From contig NW_004454266.1 in the NCBI RefSeq assembly GCF_000283155.1, positions 2,793,396 through 2,857,395 of the forward strand: a DNA stretch of 64,000 nt, given 5' to 3'. The DNA comes from Ceratotherium simum simum. Lineage: Eukaryota > Chordata > Mammalia > Perissodactyla > Rhinocerotidae. The notes below the pieces were generated by a model. It was not told the origin of the DNA, searched no databases, and saw nothing but the letters and a program-made list of their open reading frames with translations. The position numbers were made by a program, and so were the translations under genes. Position 1 is the stretch's first letter. Each line of letters starts with the position of its first letter. Shown piece after piece: positions 1 to 12,110 of the stretch.

Positions 1-1470
1 GCAATATCCTATCCTACTTTACCACCATTGAAAATTTTAGCAATCATACTGCAACCTCCTGTCAAAGATATAGGTGTTCTACCTATCCCTAGGGCTTGAA
101 TCCTCATTGCCAGTTGGCATCAGGTAATCCAACTCAAAATCCCGTTTCTGAGACTACTTCCTAGGACCACTTCCAATATCAAATGTAGGTTTGGTTCTCC
201 AGGAAAGAGATTTTGATATTTATGTGCAAGAAATTTATTGATGCGTGCCCTAGAGAAGCAATATTGGGCAGAGGGAGAAGTTCAACAAAGGCATCAACTA
301 ATCCTACAGGGAGCTCTGGAACCAAAGCAGTTGCCCTTCAGCATTGCCTTGCGTTGAAGAAAGGAGTCAAAATTGTGTATACCTCTCAACAATGACTCGT
401 CACTGAATGTGGGATGCTATATTTGGGGACATGATCTTGAGCTATGCAGTTGTCATTGGTGGCTGAGCAATATGCCTCAAGAAGGTCTCAGTTAAAAGCT
501 ATCACTCTAAGCAGCTGAGGGAATGTGTGTCTCATTCATGACGGAAGGAACTGATCACTGAACAACAGATCCACTACCAGAATCAATGACTGGACTCTGA
601 CATTATAAGATTTAGAGAATGGAAAGATGGACAGGATCCACAATGAAGCAGTAAACGGTATGGTAGGACAACCATGAGAGAGAGTGGTGCCCCAGTGAAG
701 AGCACGTTTCAAGAAAGGAAAAGTATCAAATATGTGAAATGCCACCAAGGGGCTGTTGAGGACTGATAATTTATCATTACATTTGGGAATGTGAAGGTCA
801 AGAAAAGTTTTAATGGCATAGTGGAGATGAAACCATTATCTCAGTGGGTTTATAAGAGAATGGGTGTTTTTCCATTTCCAAAATATGAAGCTTAGTTATT
901 CAGACTGACTCTCTTATTGAAAACAACCTACATAGCATACATTATTTTAGAGTAATTTATTAAAAGCATTGCAGAGCTGATAAGATAGTAAGGAATTTTA
1001 AGTTACAATCTAAGTGGAAGTGGAAATTCAGAGAGGTAATTCAAACATTGAAGATGATATTTACCCTTTAATTTTGCCAAACAAAATTTGATCTTCAATT
1101 GTGTGGGTCTTGGAAATAGAAGACAAAACCCCAGGCCTGCCTAAGGTGAGCATCTGATAAGAGATCCTCCTTTGATAAAGCCAGCACCTACCTACAAGGG
1201 ATGTGGCAGTGGTGAACCAAAAATAACGCTATTCCATATCTACCTCTAGCATACTAGATGTAGGAACTAGTAAGGGAAGTTGCCTTGGTACTGAACAGAA
1301 CAGAAGAGAACAGTGCTTGAGAATTATAATCACAAGCAAGTCCTCACACAGATTTACAGTCCAGATTCACAAAACCAAGATGGACTAAACAGTCTCAAGT
1401 CATGAATTCAGTTTAAAGTATGGACTAGTCAGAAACAAATGCAAATCTTCTTAGGGACAGACACTATTTT
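1..1470. other. intergenic, no gene recognised
   Basis: Only short chance reading frames are present and no exon, promoter or RNA gene is recognised. The sequence has the texture of decayed interspersed repeat. I could not assign a family with confidence. Confidence 0.5.
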
Positions 1471-1479
1471 CCTTCTTTC

Positions 1480-1880
1480 TACTTGCTTTGAGTTTAATCT
1501 GTTCTTCTTTATCTAGTTTCTTAAGGTGAAAGGCTAAGCCATTGATTTGACATCTTTCTTTTTTAATACAGGTACTTACAGCTATAAATTTCCTGTAATC
1601 ACTACTTTAATTACATTGCATACATTTTGGTATGTTGTGATTTTGTTTTCAGTCATCTCAAAGTATTTTCTAATTTCCCTTGAAATTTCTTCTTTGACTT
1701 ATTGGATACTTTGAAGTGTGCTGTCTAATTTCCATCTATTTGTGAATTTCCAATTTCCTTTTACTATTGATTTATAATTTCATTCCAGTGTGATTGGAGA
1801 ACATACTCTGTATGATTTCAAACATCTGAACTTTACTGAGGCTTGTTTTATGGCTTATCATAGGTCTATGTGTTCCAATC
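1480..1880 (-). mobile_element. L1 LINE fragment (ORF2 region), antisense
   Basis: The T-rich text (phrases such as ctataaatttccct, tctaatttcccttg and gcttgttttatggc) matches the reverse complement of the mammalian L1 ORF2 region. It is diverged and cannot code. Family-level assignment is by eye. Confidence 0.65.
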
Positions 1881-2409
1881 AAAGAATAGTAATGAAACTA
1901 GCAGACTCCAATTTGCAGGAAGGTGGAAGGAGACCTTAATGCAATAATGTCTTAAAGAGTTAACGTGGTTGGGGTCAAATGAACTCTAGAACATAGGAAA
2001 TTAAAACTCCCTTCCAGGACAAAGCTTTGGACTTCTGCTTTCAGTCATGGTAAAAGAAGTAGGAAAATCATACAAGTCCCTCAGAACCGTGATTTATTGG
2101 AGTTCTAGCCCAGTCAAAGTGGAAAGACATTGATTACATCCTGAGAATTCAACTGTAACACCAAAAGGTCATGCCTTAGGAATAAGAGCCATATCCTTGA
2201 GTATGGACTTCTCTATATCCACCCTGACAAAGCTAAAAACCAAGCTTCCTAAGAATCAAGGAAAACTATCAGTAAATCAACTGCCTGCTAGAACAAAATT
2301 CAGTGAAGGAAGAAATCACACTCCAAATGCCTTAAAATTCATCAACTATAATGTCCATAGATATATAATAAAACATATAATAAAAAATTATTAGACATGC
2401 AAAAAATGC

Positions 2410-3060
2410 AAGAAATGAAACGTATAACCCACCTTTCCAAGCATTAAATAGAAACAGATGTAGAGGTGACCTAAATGTTGAATGACTAGACAATGACTCC
2501 AAAGCAGCAATTATAAATATCTTCAGAAATTTAAAGAAAAATATGATATTAATGAGTGAACAGATGGGAAATCTTGGTAGAGAAATCAAAACTATAAAAC
2601 AGGTAACCAAATGGAAATTCTAGTACTAAGTACAATATCTGAAATCAAAAAAATTCACTGGATGGGCTTAACAACAAGTAGGATATAGGAGAAGAAACAG
2701 TCAGTGTACTTGAAGATAGATCCATAGAAATCATTCAATCTAAAGAAAAGAGAGAAAAAAGCTTGAAGAAAAAGAAAAAGAATTTCACAGCAGCCTGTGG
2801 ACAACATAACATTGTCTAACAGTCATGTAATTGGAGTCTCATGAGAAGAGGAGAAAGAGAATAGGACAGGAACAAATTTGAAGAAATATTGGTAGAAATT
2901 TCCCCAGAGTTGGTGAAAAACATCAATATCCAGACCCAACAAGTTCAGTTAGCTCCAAGATGAATAAATACAAAGGATATAAAACCTAAGCACATCATAG
3001 TGAAACTGCTCAAAACCAAAGTTAAGAGAAAATCTTGAATGCAAGGACATTTTGGTATGA
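2410..3060 (+). mobile_element. old L1/HAL1-type LINE fragment, sense
   Basis: An A-rich stretch with phrases typical of the old L1/HAL1 ORF1 region (gtaattggagtc, ttggtgaaaaacat, cacatcatagt.aaactgct). All frames are broken. The left boundary may lie nearer 2100. Confidence 0.55.
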
Positions 3061-3780
3061 TTTAAGAAACAAATTATAAATTATAAAGTAAAAATTATTT
3101 ATTAAAAAACAAAATTCAAATTAAAAAATTAATGTAATGTGAGAAACAAAAGCAATAGAGATGTTCAATAAAATCAACAGATTTTTATTCTGACATCAAG
3201 AAGTAAATTATAACAAAACAAAAAAAAAACCGTTTTAGATTATATGAAAACAGTAATTCATTAAGAGGAATGCCAAATTTTGAATAAAGTAATAAATAGG
3301 CTCTTGGATTGCTTGCTTGTTCATTAACCTAACTAACGAAGAACAGTGAATCGCTGAACACAGTGAAAAGAAATTTAAATTTCTTGCACATTTGACATAA
3401 AATATTGACATTGACAAAGAAAACATAACATGCTACTGACAATGAGGATATCTAAACAAGCTAGTTAATGTGTCAATATAAGCGATTCTCAGATTAGTCT
3501 CCATAAAAAAACTTAAAACACCCTAAAATCTTGTAGCTCATAACAGAAAGAAACTTGATAGACGTTTACCCAAATATCACCAATTTAAAATGTTTTGATC
3601 GGGCATGCTAGAGGAAAGACTATACTATGTTTTTATTCTTTCTAGAAAAATTTAAATTACAAAATCAACATAGTCCAAGAATATAAAGCCAACAATTTAG
3701 GAAAAAATTATTATAGAGGTGCATCAGGCAGTTAGTTAATAAAAACATTTATTTTATGATTTTTATGTTTGTGATGTTTG
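3061..3780. other. AT-rich intergenic stretch
   Basis: Very AT-rich, with runs of A and no usable reading frame. No gene or named repeat is recognised. Confidence 0.5.
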
Positions 3781-3869
3781 TAAGACTTTAAAATTGGTAA
3801 TATGATGTGATTTTCCATTCTAAATCTCCATTTTCATACCTATGTTTCACCCAAATTGTATAAACTGGA

Positions 3870-4022
3870 TCTCCCACTGTCTGTATTTCTCTTTGTTTCA
3901 TAAGCTTCATGAGGGTGGGAACTTTGTGCTTATTATTATTATATCCAGTCCCTAGAAGAAACCCTTGGCACAAAGAATGCATTCAACAAGAATTTGTTAA
4001 ATGAATGAATTAATGAATAAAA
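3870..4022 (+). mobile_element. L2 LINE 3' end
   Basis: Shows the typical L2 tail: 'gggtgggaactttgtg', then 'cccttggcacaaagaatgca', then 'ttgttaaatgaatgaatt' and simple ATGA repeats. Confidence 0.6.
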
Positions 4023-4029
4023 AAATCAA

Positions 4030-4480
4030 TTCACCTCTTAATATGTATTATCTGTCCCCTTCTCTCTATTTCTGTGGCTACTGCCCTCACTATCTCTACC
4101 CTGGGTTCTTGGAATAGTCTCCTAACTGGTCTCCCTGCCTTGTAATCTCAATTCCTTCCAGTCTATCCACCACAGTGCTGCCACGGTAACATTTCTAGGT
4201 GCAAATTTGATCACATTGCCCAAACTTCTTGGTTAGGGATCCAGGAACAGTAACTGCTGGTGCCCCCTGCCACATATTCCATTCTCCAGCCATGCTGATC
4301 TGCCCAATTCTCTGGATGGCCAAAGTGTCTCACTCCATTCCTGCTTTTATTCTTTTATTCTATATCCTGGAAATTCCTTTCTCTTGCTCCTTTCCCCTTG
4401 TACACCTGCAAACTCCTTTTGCTTCCTGTTCTGCTCCACTCCTTTCCTCTTTCTTCTGTGCCACTAATTTGGCCTAGTAC
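4030..4480 (+). mobile_element. L2 LINE internal fragment
   Basis: Contains the L2 phrases 'tcctaactggtctccctgcct' and 'cacagtgctgccacggtaac', followed by a pyrimidine-rich 3' part. A short reading frame inside it is L2-derived chance coding. Confidence 0.6.
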
Positions 4481-5029
4481 ATACATTTATTTTCTAAATA
4501 CACTGCATTATACTATGTTCCAGGGACTATCCTAATCGATTTACAAACATTTATTTTACATTTCGTTTCGCATGCAGATCAGCTTTACGTAGTTACTTGT
4601 TTACATGCCCGTGTCTCCTTCTAGACTCTGAGATTCCAGAAGACAGAGGTTGAGAGTAAAAAACCACCACCCATAACAACAAAACCTTTGTGTTCTCACC
4701 CCCACAACCACCATTTCCCTTTGTGGTGTCAACGAGACCAGAGGAAGGGGACAAACTCAGGAAGGAATCAGTGATCAGTTATTAGAACTGGACTAACCAT
4801 GAAGTCCCTTCTGTCCCTAACGTTTTGCGTTTCTATGACCGTCTGACTCCCAGATGCTGGGAGCCACTCCGCATAGAAAACCCTCGCTAGGGAACCGCCT
4901 TGCACCCAGTCGGGCTGGATTTCTGGCTCCGAGCTCTGTAATGAGGTGGTCACCAAGTCGCAGCAACCTCCGTAGCTCCTAGAGAGTACAAGAAAGCTCC
5001 TAGAAGAGAAAGAGTTGCTCGGCTCCGGC

Positions 5030-5129
5030 GACTGGACAGAGAGGCTGACGCACTTCCGGCCTTTGTGGTTTGTCGGTTGCCCGGGGACTGCCGCTCCGCC
5101 TAGAGCTGGAGCTTCCCCGGACCCCGAAG
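5030..5129 (+). other. ZSCAN31: candidate non-coding exon 1 of ZSCAN31
   Basis: The sequence reads into the strong donor AAG|GTGAGT, with the exon ending at 5129. The start is only a guess, taken from the position of the ETS site. Transcript evidence would be needed to join it to the exon at 13.7 kb. Confidence 0.35.
5051..5060 (-). promoter_or_regulatory. ETS-family binding site
   Basis: CACTTCCGGC on the + strand reads GCCGGAAGTG on the minus strand. This is the ETS/GABPA consensus common in CpG-island promoters, and here it lies just upstream of a splice donor. Confidence 0.5.
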
Positions 5130-5449
5130 GTGAGTCTCGGGCCCCTCGTCCCGACCCGCCCGCCTCCCGGAAGATTTCAGGTCCCTGTTTTGGAGTAGGC
5201 GGGAGGGGACGTTTGCGCAGGCGTGGCCCCCGACCCCACTCTCGCCGTCGCCTAGATCCATTCACTGGCCTGAAGCCCCAGTGGAGTAGGAGGGGGTCCT
5301 GCCCCTGGCCCTGCAGGGGTCGTGGGAGAGACCCCTGGAAGGGGCGGAGCTTTGTGGCAGGACCAGAAGAGTGGAGGTGAGGGAGGGCCGTCCGACTGCG
5401 GGTCTCTCACTCTGTCAAAGCCAGACTCCCTGTATTCTCATCACCTTTA

Positions 5450-5835
5450 TTCAACAAGTGTTAACATTAAGCATCTACTTTTTCTTTAAATATTTCAAAG
5501 TAAATTACAAGCATCGTGACTTGTCACCCATAAATAGTTACATATGTGCATGTCTAAAAATTAAGGACATTTTACATATACAAATCATAACTACAATATC
5601 ATTAACACACCCAACTAAATGTAGGAGCATTCCTTAATATCACCTAACACCTAGTTCATATTCAAATTTCCCGTTGTCCTACAAATGTTTTTTGCCATTG
5701 GTTTGCACCAACTAAGATCCAATTAAAGACGGTTCATTGTATGTAGTTAGAGAGAAACTCTCCAGGAGTTTCTTTTAGTTGTTCCTCTATTTCTTTGTCA
5801 CTGTAATCAGTTATTTTTTGGGATTTATTTTACAA
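5450..5835. repeat. old LINE-like repeat fragment
   Basis: Text such as 'tcattaacacaccc..cattccttaatatcacc..gttcatattcaaatttccc' resembles a family seen again at 20.9-22.4 kb. I take it as an old L1-type fragment. Confidence 0.4.
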
Positions 5836-5939
5836 CACAGGTGTTTTATGATTTTCGTTATCTCTCTGTTGCTGTTGCTAATATGCTGAAGCTAATAAGA
5901 AAAATGCTCTTTTATGCTCTTTCCGCCATGTTTTTAGTT

Positions 5940-6265
5940 CAGTTAAGGAAGATGAGGACACAGTATCGAATTCTGCAGTTGTATCACTCTTATCACGTAT
6001 TTGCTGCCTGACACATAATAGACACTTAATGAATATTTGTGAAGTGAATTCCTTTGTGGGTTACAGGTAATGCAGAGAAACTGAATATTGAATTTAGGAT
6101 GAGCTCTCCTACTTCCTCCAGGAGTATACCTTGTACACACACCTCCAAGATGATGGCTCTTATTTCATCCTATTGTAATTCTATCCCCATGAGCTATAAC
6201 CTTCTGTGTATACCCAGCTCTTAGCACAGCTCCATAAATATCTGTCGAGAGACTGAAGCACTTTT
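5940..6265 (+). repeat. L2/MIR-like tail fragments
   Basis: Two short segments end like L2 or MIR 3' tails ('tgacacataatagacacttaatgaatattt' style and 'cttagcacagctccataaatatctg' style). Both are very diverged. Confidence 0.35.
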
Positions 6266-6369
6266 ACAAAGGATGGTTAAGCTGTTTTGTCTTTTAATTG
6301 TGTGTATTTTTCAAAGTTAAATTAATTTGAAGAATACAGTAATATTATACCTAAGTGGAAATCTTTCTG

Positions 6370-7075
6370 GATCCAGTGCAATAGCCCAAACCCCTAGTCT
6401 TCTTTCAACTCTTGTCTTTTCTGCTTCCATTCTTGCCTCCAACTTCATTTCCTCGGGTCATTCACCATCCAGTAGCAGAGCTTCTTAAAACATAAATCCA
6501 GTCTGGTCATTTCCCTTCATAAAAGTCTTCAGTGACTTTCCATTGCCTGTAGCATAAAACCCAAACTCCTATGCCCTACATGAGCTGGCTTGTCTTACCA
6601 GCCTAATTTTTTGCCACTCTCCTCTCACTTGGCTGTAGCCACTCCAGCCTCCTTTCATTTCTTTGACCACACCATGCCCTGCCTCAGGGCCTTTGAACAG
6701 TCTCCAGTGCTCTTTCTGTCCCCCACCTCTACTCTGCGTGGTTCACTCCTTTTCACTCTTAAGGGCTCAGCTTAAATGTTACCTCACCTCCCACCACCCT
6801 ATCTTAATAGGTTCTCCATTTACTTGATAACTCAGTGCCTGGTTTGTTTTCCTGTAGTACTTACCACAACTGGTAATTATTTTATTTGCCTTCTTACTTA
6901 CTTTTGTTGTTGTTGCTGTTATTTTTGGTTAGTTTTCCCTATTAGAATGTAAGCTCCAGCAAAACAGGGACTTTTCTGTCTTTTTCACCATTGTGTCTCT
7001 AGTGCCTAGCAAAGTGCCTGGTATGTTGTATGTGCTCAATGAAAATTTATTGATTAAAATGGGTGAATAAATGGG
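6370..7075 (+). mobile_element. L2 LINE, long 3' fragment
   Basis: Follows the L2 consensus in order: 'cttcagtgactttccattgcc', 'catgccctgcctcagggcc', 'gctcagcttaaatgttacctc', 'tagaatgtaagctccagcaa', and the tail 'tagtgcctagcaaagtgcctgg', then a '..gctcaatgaaaatttattga' ending. It is one of the more complete L2 copies here. Confidence 0.75.
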
Positions 7076-7079
7076 AACA

Positions 7080-7590
7080 ACATCTATTCTGTAACACAGT
7101 CAGGAACCAGGACATCAGAAGAAATCAAATAGGAAAACTTTGAGGGGTTGGCACCAAATTTATCCACTATATTCTAAAAATACCAGAGTCTTAAACAAGT
7201 GGCAGAATTCCATTTCTTGTGATTGTAGGACTGAAGTCCCTGGTAGGACTGAGGTCCCCCTTTCCTTGCTGGCTGCCAACTGGGGGACTGGCTTCAGCTT
7301 CCAGAGGCCGCCTGCATTCCTTTACATGTGGCTTCCTCCACTGGCAAGCCGGCAATTGTGCATCAAATGCTTTTCATGCTTCAAATCTCTGACTTCCTCT
7401 TCTGCTACCAGGCAGAGAAAACTCTCTGCTTCTAAAGGGGTTATGTTAGTAGGTTAGGCCCACCCAGAGATCTCCCTATCATAAGGTCAACTAATTAGTA
7501 ACCTTAATTACATCTTCATTACAGCTTTTGGCGAGTAAACTAACAATCATAAGAGTAACACTAGAGGACAGATATCATGGGTCAGTCTTA
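7080..7590. other. intergenic, no gene recognised
   Basis: A 105-codon open frame at 7140-7457 has no recognisable domain and no splice context. It is treated as chance. Confidence 0.45.
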
Positions 7591-7796
7591 CCTATTACAG
7601 TACCACTAATTTATTTATTCGGCAGTTGATGGACTTTTGGGTTGTTTCTGGTTTGGAGCTATTATGAATGATGTTGCTCTGAACATGCCTGTATTTTAGC
7701 TTGTAATGGACATAAGCACTCATTTCTTTGGGGTATATATCCAGGAGTTGAATTACTGGATCATGGGGTACACATATGTTCAGCTTGTCAAAGAAT
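7591..7796 (-). mobile_element. L1 fragment, part 1, antisense
   Basis: Reads as the reverse of an L1 segment ('gttgatggacttttgggttg', 'ttggggtatatatccaggag'). It continues at 8221 after an inserted LTR-like element. Confidence 0.6.
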
Positions 7797-8220
7797 GATG
7801 AGACCGTCACTCGGTATCTGAAATGAAAAGACAAAGCTGAAGAGGTATGCTGCCTAGGAACAGTCCTGAACAGAAGGGATTGCTGATCTTATATAGGGGT
7901 TTGGGAAGCATGGAGTGCAGTGATTGCTGGATCTTTATGGGGTTGAGTGGGGTGACATCATCCGTGGAAGCGTGGTTTCACAGGACAAACTGTTGTTGAT
8001 TAGTTGGCACTCAGAGCTGTGCTTATTGGAATGAGTCATTCTGATTGGCTGATTTTCAAAAGCTATGGGTTGTCACTAATTGATTAACTTGCAAAAACAT
8101 GTTTTCTGTGTGACTGAACAGCCCAGTTCTGGGCTACTTGATATCATAGCGACAGAACAATCAGTCTTTTCCTAGGAGTGAGGGAACTTTTTTTATTCTC
8201 AAGCTTTAAGAGAGAGTTCT
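7797..8220 (-). mobile_element. solo LTR-like insertion inside L1
   Basis: The L1 text stops here and resumes at 8221, and the insert is flanked by AAAGAAT at 7790-7796 and 8221-8227, which could be a target-site duplication. On the minus strand it looks like a retroviral LTR: a CCAAT-like region ('gccaatcagaatg') and then a TATA box CCTATATAAG at 7888-7897, with about 90 bases to the end. No viral coding sequence is attached. The ends are not clean TG..CA, so the exact boundary is uncertain. Confidence 0.5.
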
Positions 8221-8770
8221 AAAGAATTTTCCAAAGTGGTTGTACCCATTAAACTATCCGCATTAATACATGAGAGTTCCATTTGAAACTCCATATCTTT
8301 GCTGATTTACCCTTAAATTATAAGATGTGTATTTACTTTTAGAATTTTTTTAGTGAGGTCTGTCGTTGTTCAGTATTTCTATTCTCCTCACAACAAGGCC
8401 CTTACTACACTCTTAACATTTTACTGAACATCCACCACATCTTGTTATTATACATTAGAATTTTCAGTCTCATATCCCTTCCCATTTGTGTAGTAAAAGA
8501 TTCTCATGTAAAAAATGTAATAAACATTATCCATTGAAACATTCCATATCATCCCTGCCCCCAACCACTCATTTTCCATCCCCAGAGATAAGTAATGTTG
8601 TTTGATATCCAAATTAGAGAAGATATATATACTCTTTTTTCCTTTTTTGTGCAGCTAATAGCATCTTATTCACACTGGTTCTTCACTTGCTTTTTTCACT
8701 TAAATATATCTTAACAGTCCTTTCAAGTCTGTGCATAAAGAGCTTCTTCATTTTTTTAAACTGCATTGTA
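8221..8770 (-). mobile_element. L1 fragment, part 2, antisense
   Basis: Resumes the L1 text ('ttttccaaagtggttgtaccc', 'catgagagttcc') after the inserted LTR-like segment. Divergence increases to the right. Confidence 0.5.
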
Positions 8771-8790
8771 GTCCAATATATGGATTACTA

Positions 8791-9002
8791 TAATCATGCG
8801 TTGCTTAATGCTGGGGATACTTTCTGAGAAATGCGTCGTCAGGCGATTTCGTCGTTGTGTGAACATCATAGAGTGTACTTACACAAACCTACATGGTATA
8901 GCTTGCTACACACCTAGGCTACATGGTACTAATCTTATGGGATCATCATCGTATATACAGTTCAGCGTTGACCAAAACGTTGTTTTGTGGAGCATGACTG
9001 TA
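8791..9002. mobile_element. Tigger-like (Tc1/mariner) non-autonomous DNA transposon
   Basis: A short element with inverted ends related to CAGTCATG...CATGACTG and flanking TA, which is the mariner-type target. It reads 'ttaatgctggggatactttc' and 'cacctaggctacatggtac'. A second copy with the same internal text lies at 22541-22753. It holds no transposase. Confidence 0.65.
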
Positions 9003-10850
9003 ATTTATTTAACCAGTCCCATATTGGTGGACATTTAGGTTGTTTCCACCCTTTTGCTGTCACAAAGAGTGACACAGTAAATAACCTTTTATATACACAT
9101 AAGTAAATATATTACATTATAGGGATTTTTTTTTGCCATAATCATTTAAATTTATTGTCATATTTTGTTAGTTCTTGGGCTTATGTTTTTTCTTCTAGCT
9201 CACACCTTATTTCTGAGTTCACTTTTTTTTGCTGAACTACATCCTTTACTTTTTTAGCAGGGGTCTGTGGGTGGTAAATGACTTTATTTTGCTCTATTTA
9301 CTTATATTTGTGGCTGGGGGTAAATTCTGTGTTGACAGTCATTTCCCCCACTCTGCATTCTGGACTCCATTTTTGTTTATGAGCAGTCTGCTGTTTCGTT
9401 TGTAGGTAATCTGTCTCTTTTCCTCTGGTAGCTTTTAAGATTGTCCCTTTATCCTCAGTAGGGACAGGTTCACTATATTATATCTAGGTGTGCACTCTTG
9501 ATCTGAGAAGTCATGCCTTCATTTCTGGAAAATTCATAATTTTTTTCTGATCAACTATTATTTCTCAGCCATTCACTAGATTCTCATCTTCTGAATCTCC
9601 TATTATATTAATGTTATAGTCTCTTAATATAGGTCCTTTCTTCTTAACTGCTCTTTTATATTTTTTATCTTTTGCTGCATTCAGAGTCAAGTCTTCAGTA
9701 TTGTCTTAAAAATCACTTATTCTTCAACTGTGTCTATTCTGTTGTTTATCCTCTAGTGCCTTTTAAATGTCAAAAGTTTTTTTTTAATTTTATAATTTCT
9801 AATTAGTTCTTTTTTTATATCTACCTGATGTTGCATTTTTGCCTATTTTGGTTTCATTATCTCTTATATTTCTCGAAATCACTTATTTTAAAAATTCCTT
9901 GCACTATAAAATAAATTTCATCTCAAGTGAATTTCTACTCTGATTGTTGATTGTTTTTCTTAGGGTTAGAGTTCTTCATGTGTTTTGCAATTCAGTTTGT
10001 AGGTTTATTTGGCATGGGAAGCATTCTGTTTAGATTTCTCTCTCTTCTTCATTCAGCATTATATCTAAGACCCTTTCTGGGTCTTACAACCAGTGCTTGA
10101 ATGTTGCTGCCCCAAGGAGTTATTAGGGTGGCCAGATCTAGTATGGGGCCAGCAGCTTCTGGGCTGAGTTACTGCAGATGAGGTTGGTCCTGTCTCTTGG
10201 CTCCTGGACCAGTAGCTTCTGATAAAGTCATAGCCCAAGTCAGCAGCCTACAGTCTTTTTGTCTGCCCCCTTTCCATGAGTGTGGAAGTCCACTGAAGCC
10301 ACTGGCATCAGCAAGTGAGCCTGGTTCCCTACAGTCTGAGACGGACTGCCTTGAGTCTCTTTAATCTCCCAGGAGTTGAATTCTAAGCTGTCCCTCTGAC
10401 TGCTTCTAGACTGTTAGTTCACAGCTTCTATTCCACTGGCTAGTCTGTGTTTCTATTTCTGGTCCACTGAGATTTTTATCTTGTATTTGTGGCTGGCCAT
10501 GTCTTTCTCTTTGTCTCTTTTTATGTATCATCTCCCAATGCCTAATGTTGGGAGTGAATTGGTAATTAAAAGCATGAACTGGCTGTGCCATGTTGCCCTG
10601 GAAATCTGAATCCAATCTTCAATGGTTGCTTTTGAGCTGCTGTTGGGATGTTCAGGTGGATGCCCCTCATGGGATCTAGAGGTGAGCTTCAGCACATATC
10701 TGGAAGGCCACCACTGGTCATGGTATGCCCTGGTCTTTCTTGAATATTTCTTCCAGAATTTTCAACTGTCCACTGAGTATTGGCCTATGAATTAAATGTT
10801 TTATTTTGTTAGGCCTACTTCTTCTATAAAAAGAGGATATTTCGCTTATT
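9003..10850 (-). mobile_element. old L1 fragment(s), antisense
   Basis: T-rich text that follows reversed L1 phrases: 'acatttaggttgtttccacc', 'tttgtaggtaatctgtctct', 'cttttaagattgtccctttat', 'tctaggtgtgcactcttgat'. Frames are fully broken. More than one fragment may be joined here. Confidence 0.5.
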
Positions 10851-10874
10851 AATACTGCTTTGTTAATAATACCT

Positions 10875-11045
10875 GGTAATTAATATTTATTTAGAAATTG
10901 CTATGGACCAGGGTACTGTGCTAATGTTTTTATATGCATTACCTTATATAATCATCACAACAGCCCCATGAGAGGGATGCTATGGTCAGTCCCATTTTAG
11001 AGAGGCCACATGATTTGAACATTATTTGCTCTGCTGTAGTGTTTC
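10875..11045. repeat. MIR-family SINE fragment
   Basis: Shows 'actgtgctaatgtttttatatgcattacc', 'atcatcacaacagccccatgag' and 'cccattttagagag', the layout of MIR/MIR3 core text. Confidence 0.5.
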
Positions 11046-11955
11046 TCTAAAGGTGATTTTAAAGAACTCATTCCATCAGATGTGTATCAATACTTGCTCC
11101 TTGCTAGGAAATCAGATGACAGCAAATTGTACAAAATTGAATAAATCAGGGCATATAATTGAATAAATAAGGTCAAGAAAACACTGAAGAAAGATTCATC
11201 CAAAATTTTGTGGCAAGTCCAGACGTGTAAGTCTTCTAGGCATTTTGTTATAAGAGGTGTCTGGGATCTGTAGCAGGTTGGGGCATGGTTGAGAGAGGAG
11301 ACAGTAAGACCTGAGAGAACTGGCTGGGAACACAGGGTAGCGCATACAGATCTTGGGAGCAGGGGTGGCATGGGGGAGAGGAAAAAGAGGGCATTTTCCC
11401 TTCTTCCCTCCCTTGTCCTTGCGATGGCTTGATGAAATGAAAAGGGAGACAGAAAGGGAGAGTTCATTTATTTATCCAGAGAACATCTAAGGAGCCCTGA
11501 CAGTGGGCCAGCACCACACTAGTGATAAAGTGGCACAAGATCAGGAGATAAATCCTAAGTCACCAACTGTGGGGAGAACAACACAGCAGATGGAGAGGCT
11601 GCCCCTCTCCATCTTTGGGTATGTGAGGGATTGCCTGTGGTGCTCAAGTTAAAAAAAAAACAATCTCCATGGTTTCTCAGTAATATTAACCCATATTTGC
11701 AGAACAGTTTTTGCCTGTAAACCTAACCCCATGAGAAGTCACATTTTTAATAATTATGGAATCTAATGCAAATTCATAGTTAGAAATTCAGACTTAATGG
11801 TCTTTCTGGACTGACCACTTAACAAAGCTGATCCAGATGCTGCAGTAAGGTGTAAAAAACAATACAGTTGGCCCTGGACACTGACAAAGAATAAGTCCCA
11901 CAATCTTTGTAACTCTCCATATTCTCAACATTGTAACATAATTTTATGTAAATAC
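11046..11955. other. intergenic, no gene recognised
   Basis: The 126-codon minus frame at 11087-11467 has no domain, lacks splice context and is low in complexity. I do not call it a gene. Confidence 0.45.
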
Positions 11956-11959
11956 TGTG

Positions 11960-12110
11960 CTAAAGTCTGTATCTCTACCACTGTAAATACCATCAAGGCA
12001 AGGACCATGTCTGTTTCCTCTCATTGTCTTGACCTAAGTGCCTACACTATGCCAGGCATCTGGTAGGCACACAGTATTTGAATGAATGGAATAAATACAT
12101 TTTCCCTCAA
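11960..12110 (+). mobile_element. L2 LINE 3' end
   Basis: 'aaggcaaggaccatgtctg', 'ctatgccaggcatctggtagg' and 'tttgaatgaatggaataaa' form a typical L2 tail. Confidence 0.6.

Larger units (their letters stand above)
4870..5390. promoter_or_regulatory. CpG island, likely ZSCAN31 promoter
   Basis: A GC-rich block with many CpG dinucleotides in an AT-rich setting, holding an ETS-type site at 5051-5060 and GC boxes (for example near 5341). A good splice donor follows at 5130 on the + strand, about 8.6 kb before the first coding exon of ZSCAN31. In human, ZKSCAN3 starts divergently from ZSCAN31 in this position, so the island may serve both; that is inference, and no ZKSCAN3 coding exon lies in the window. 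Reading frames across the island (4768-5265 minus, 5015-5380 plus) look like GC-driven chance frames. Confidence 0.6.

Noticed and set aside
4768..5265. 165-codon minus frame over the CpG island
   Set aside because: GC-rich DNA lacks stop codons. No domain or splice support.
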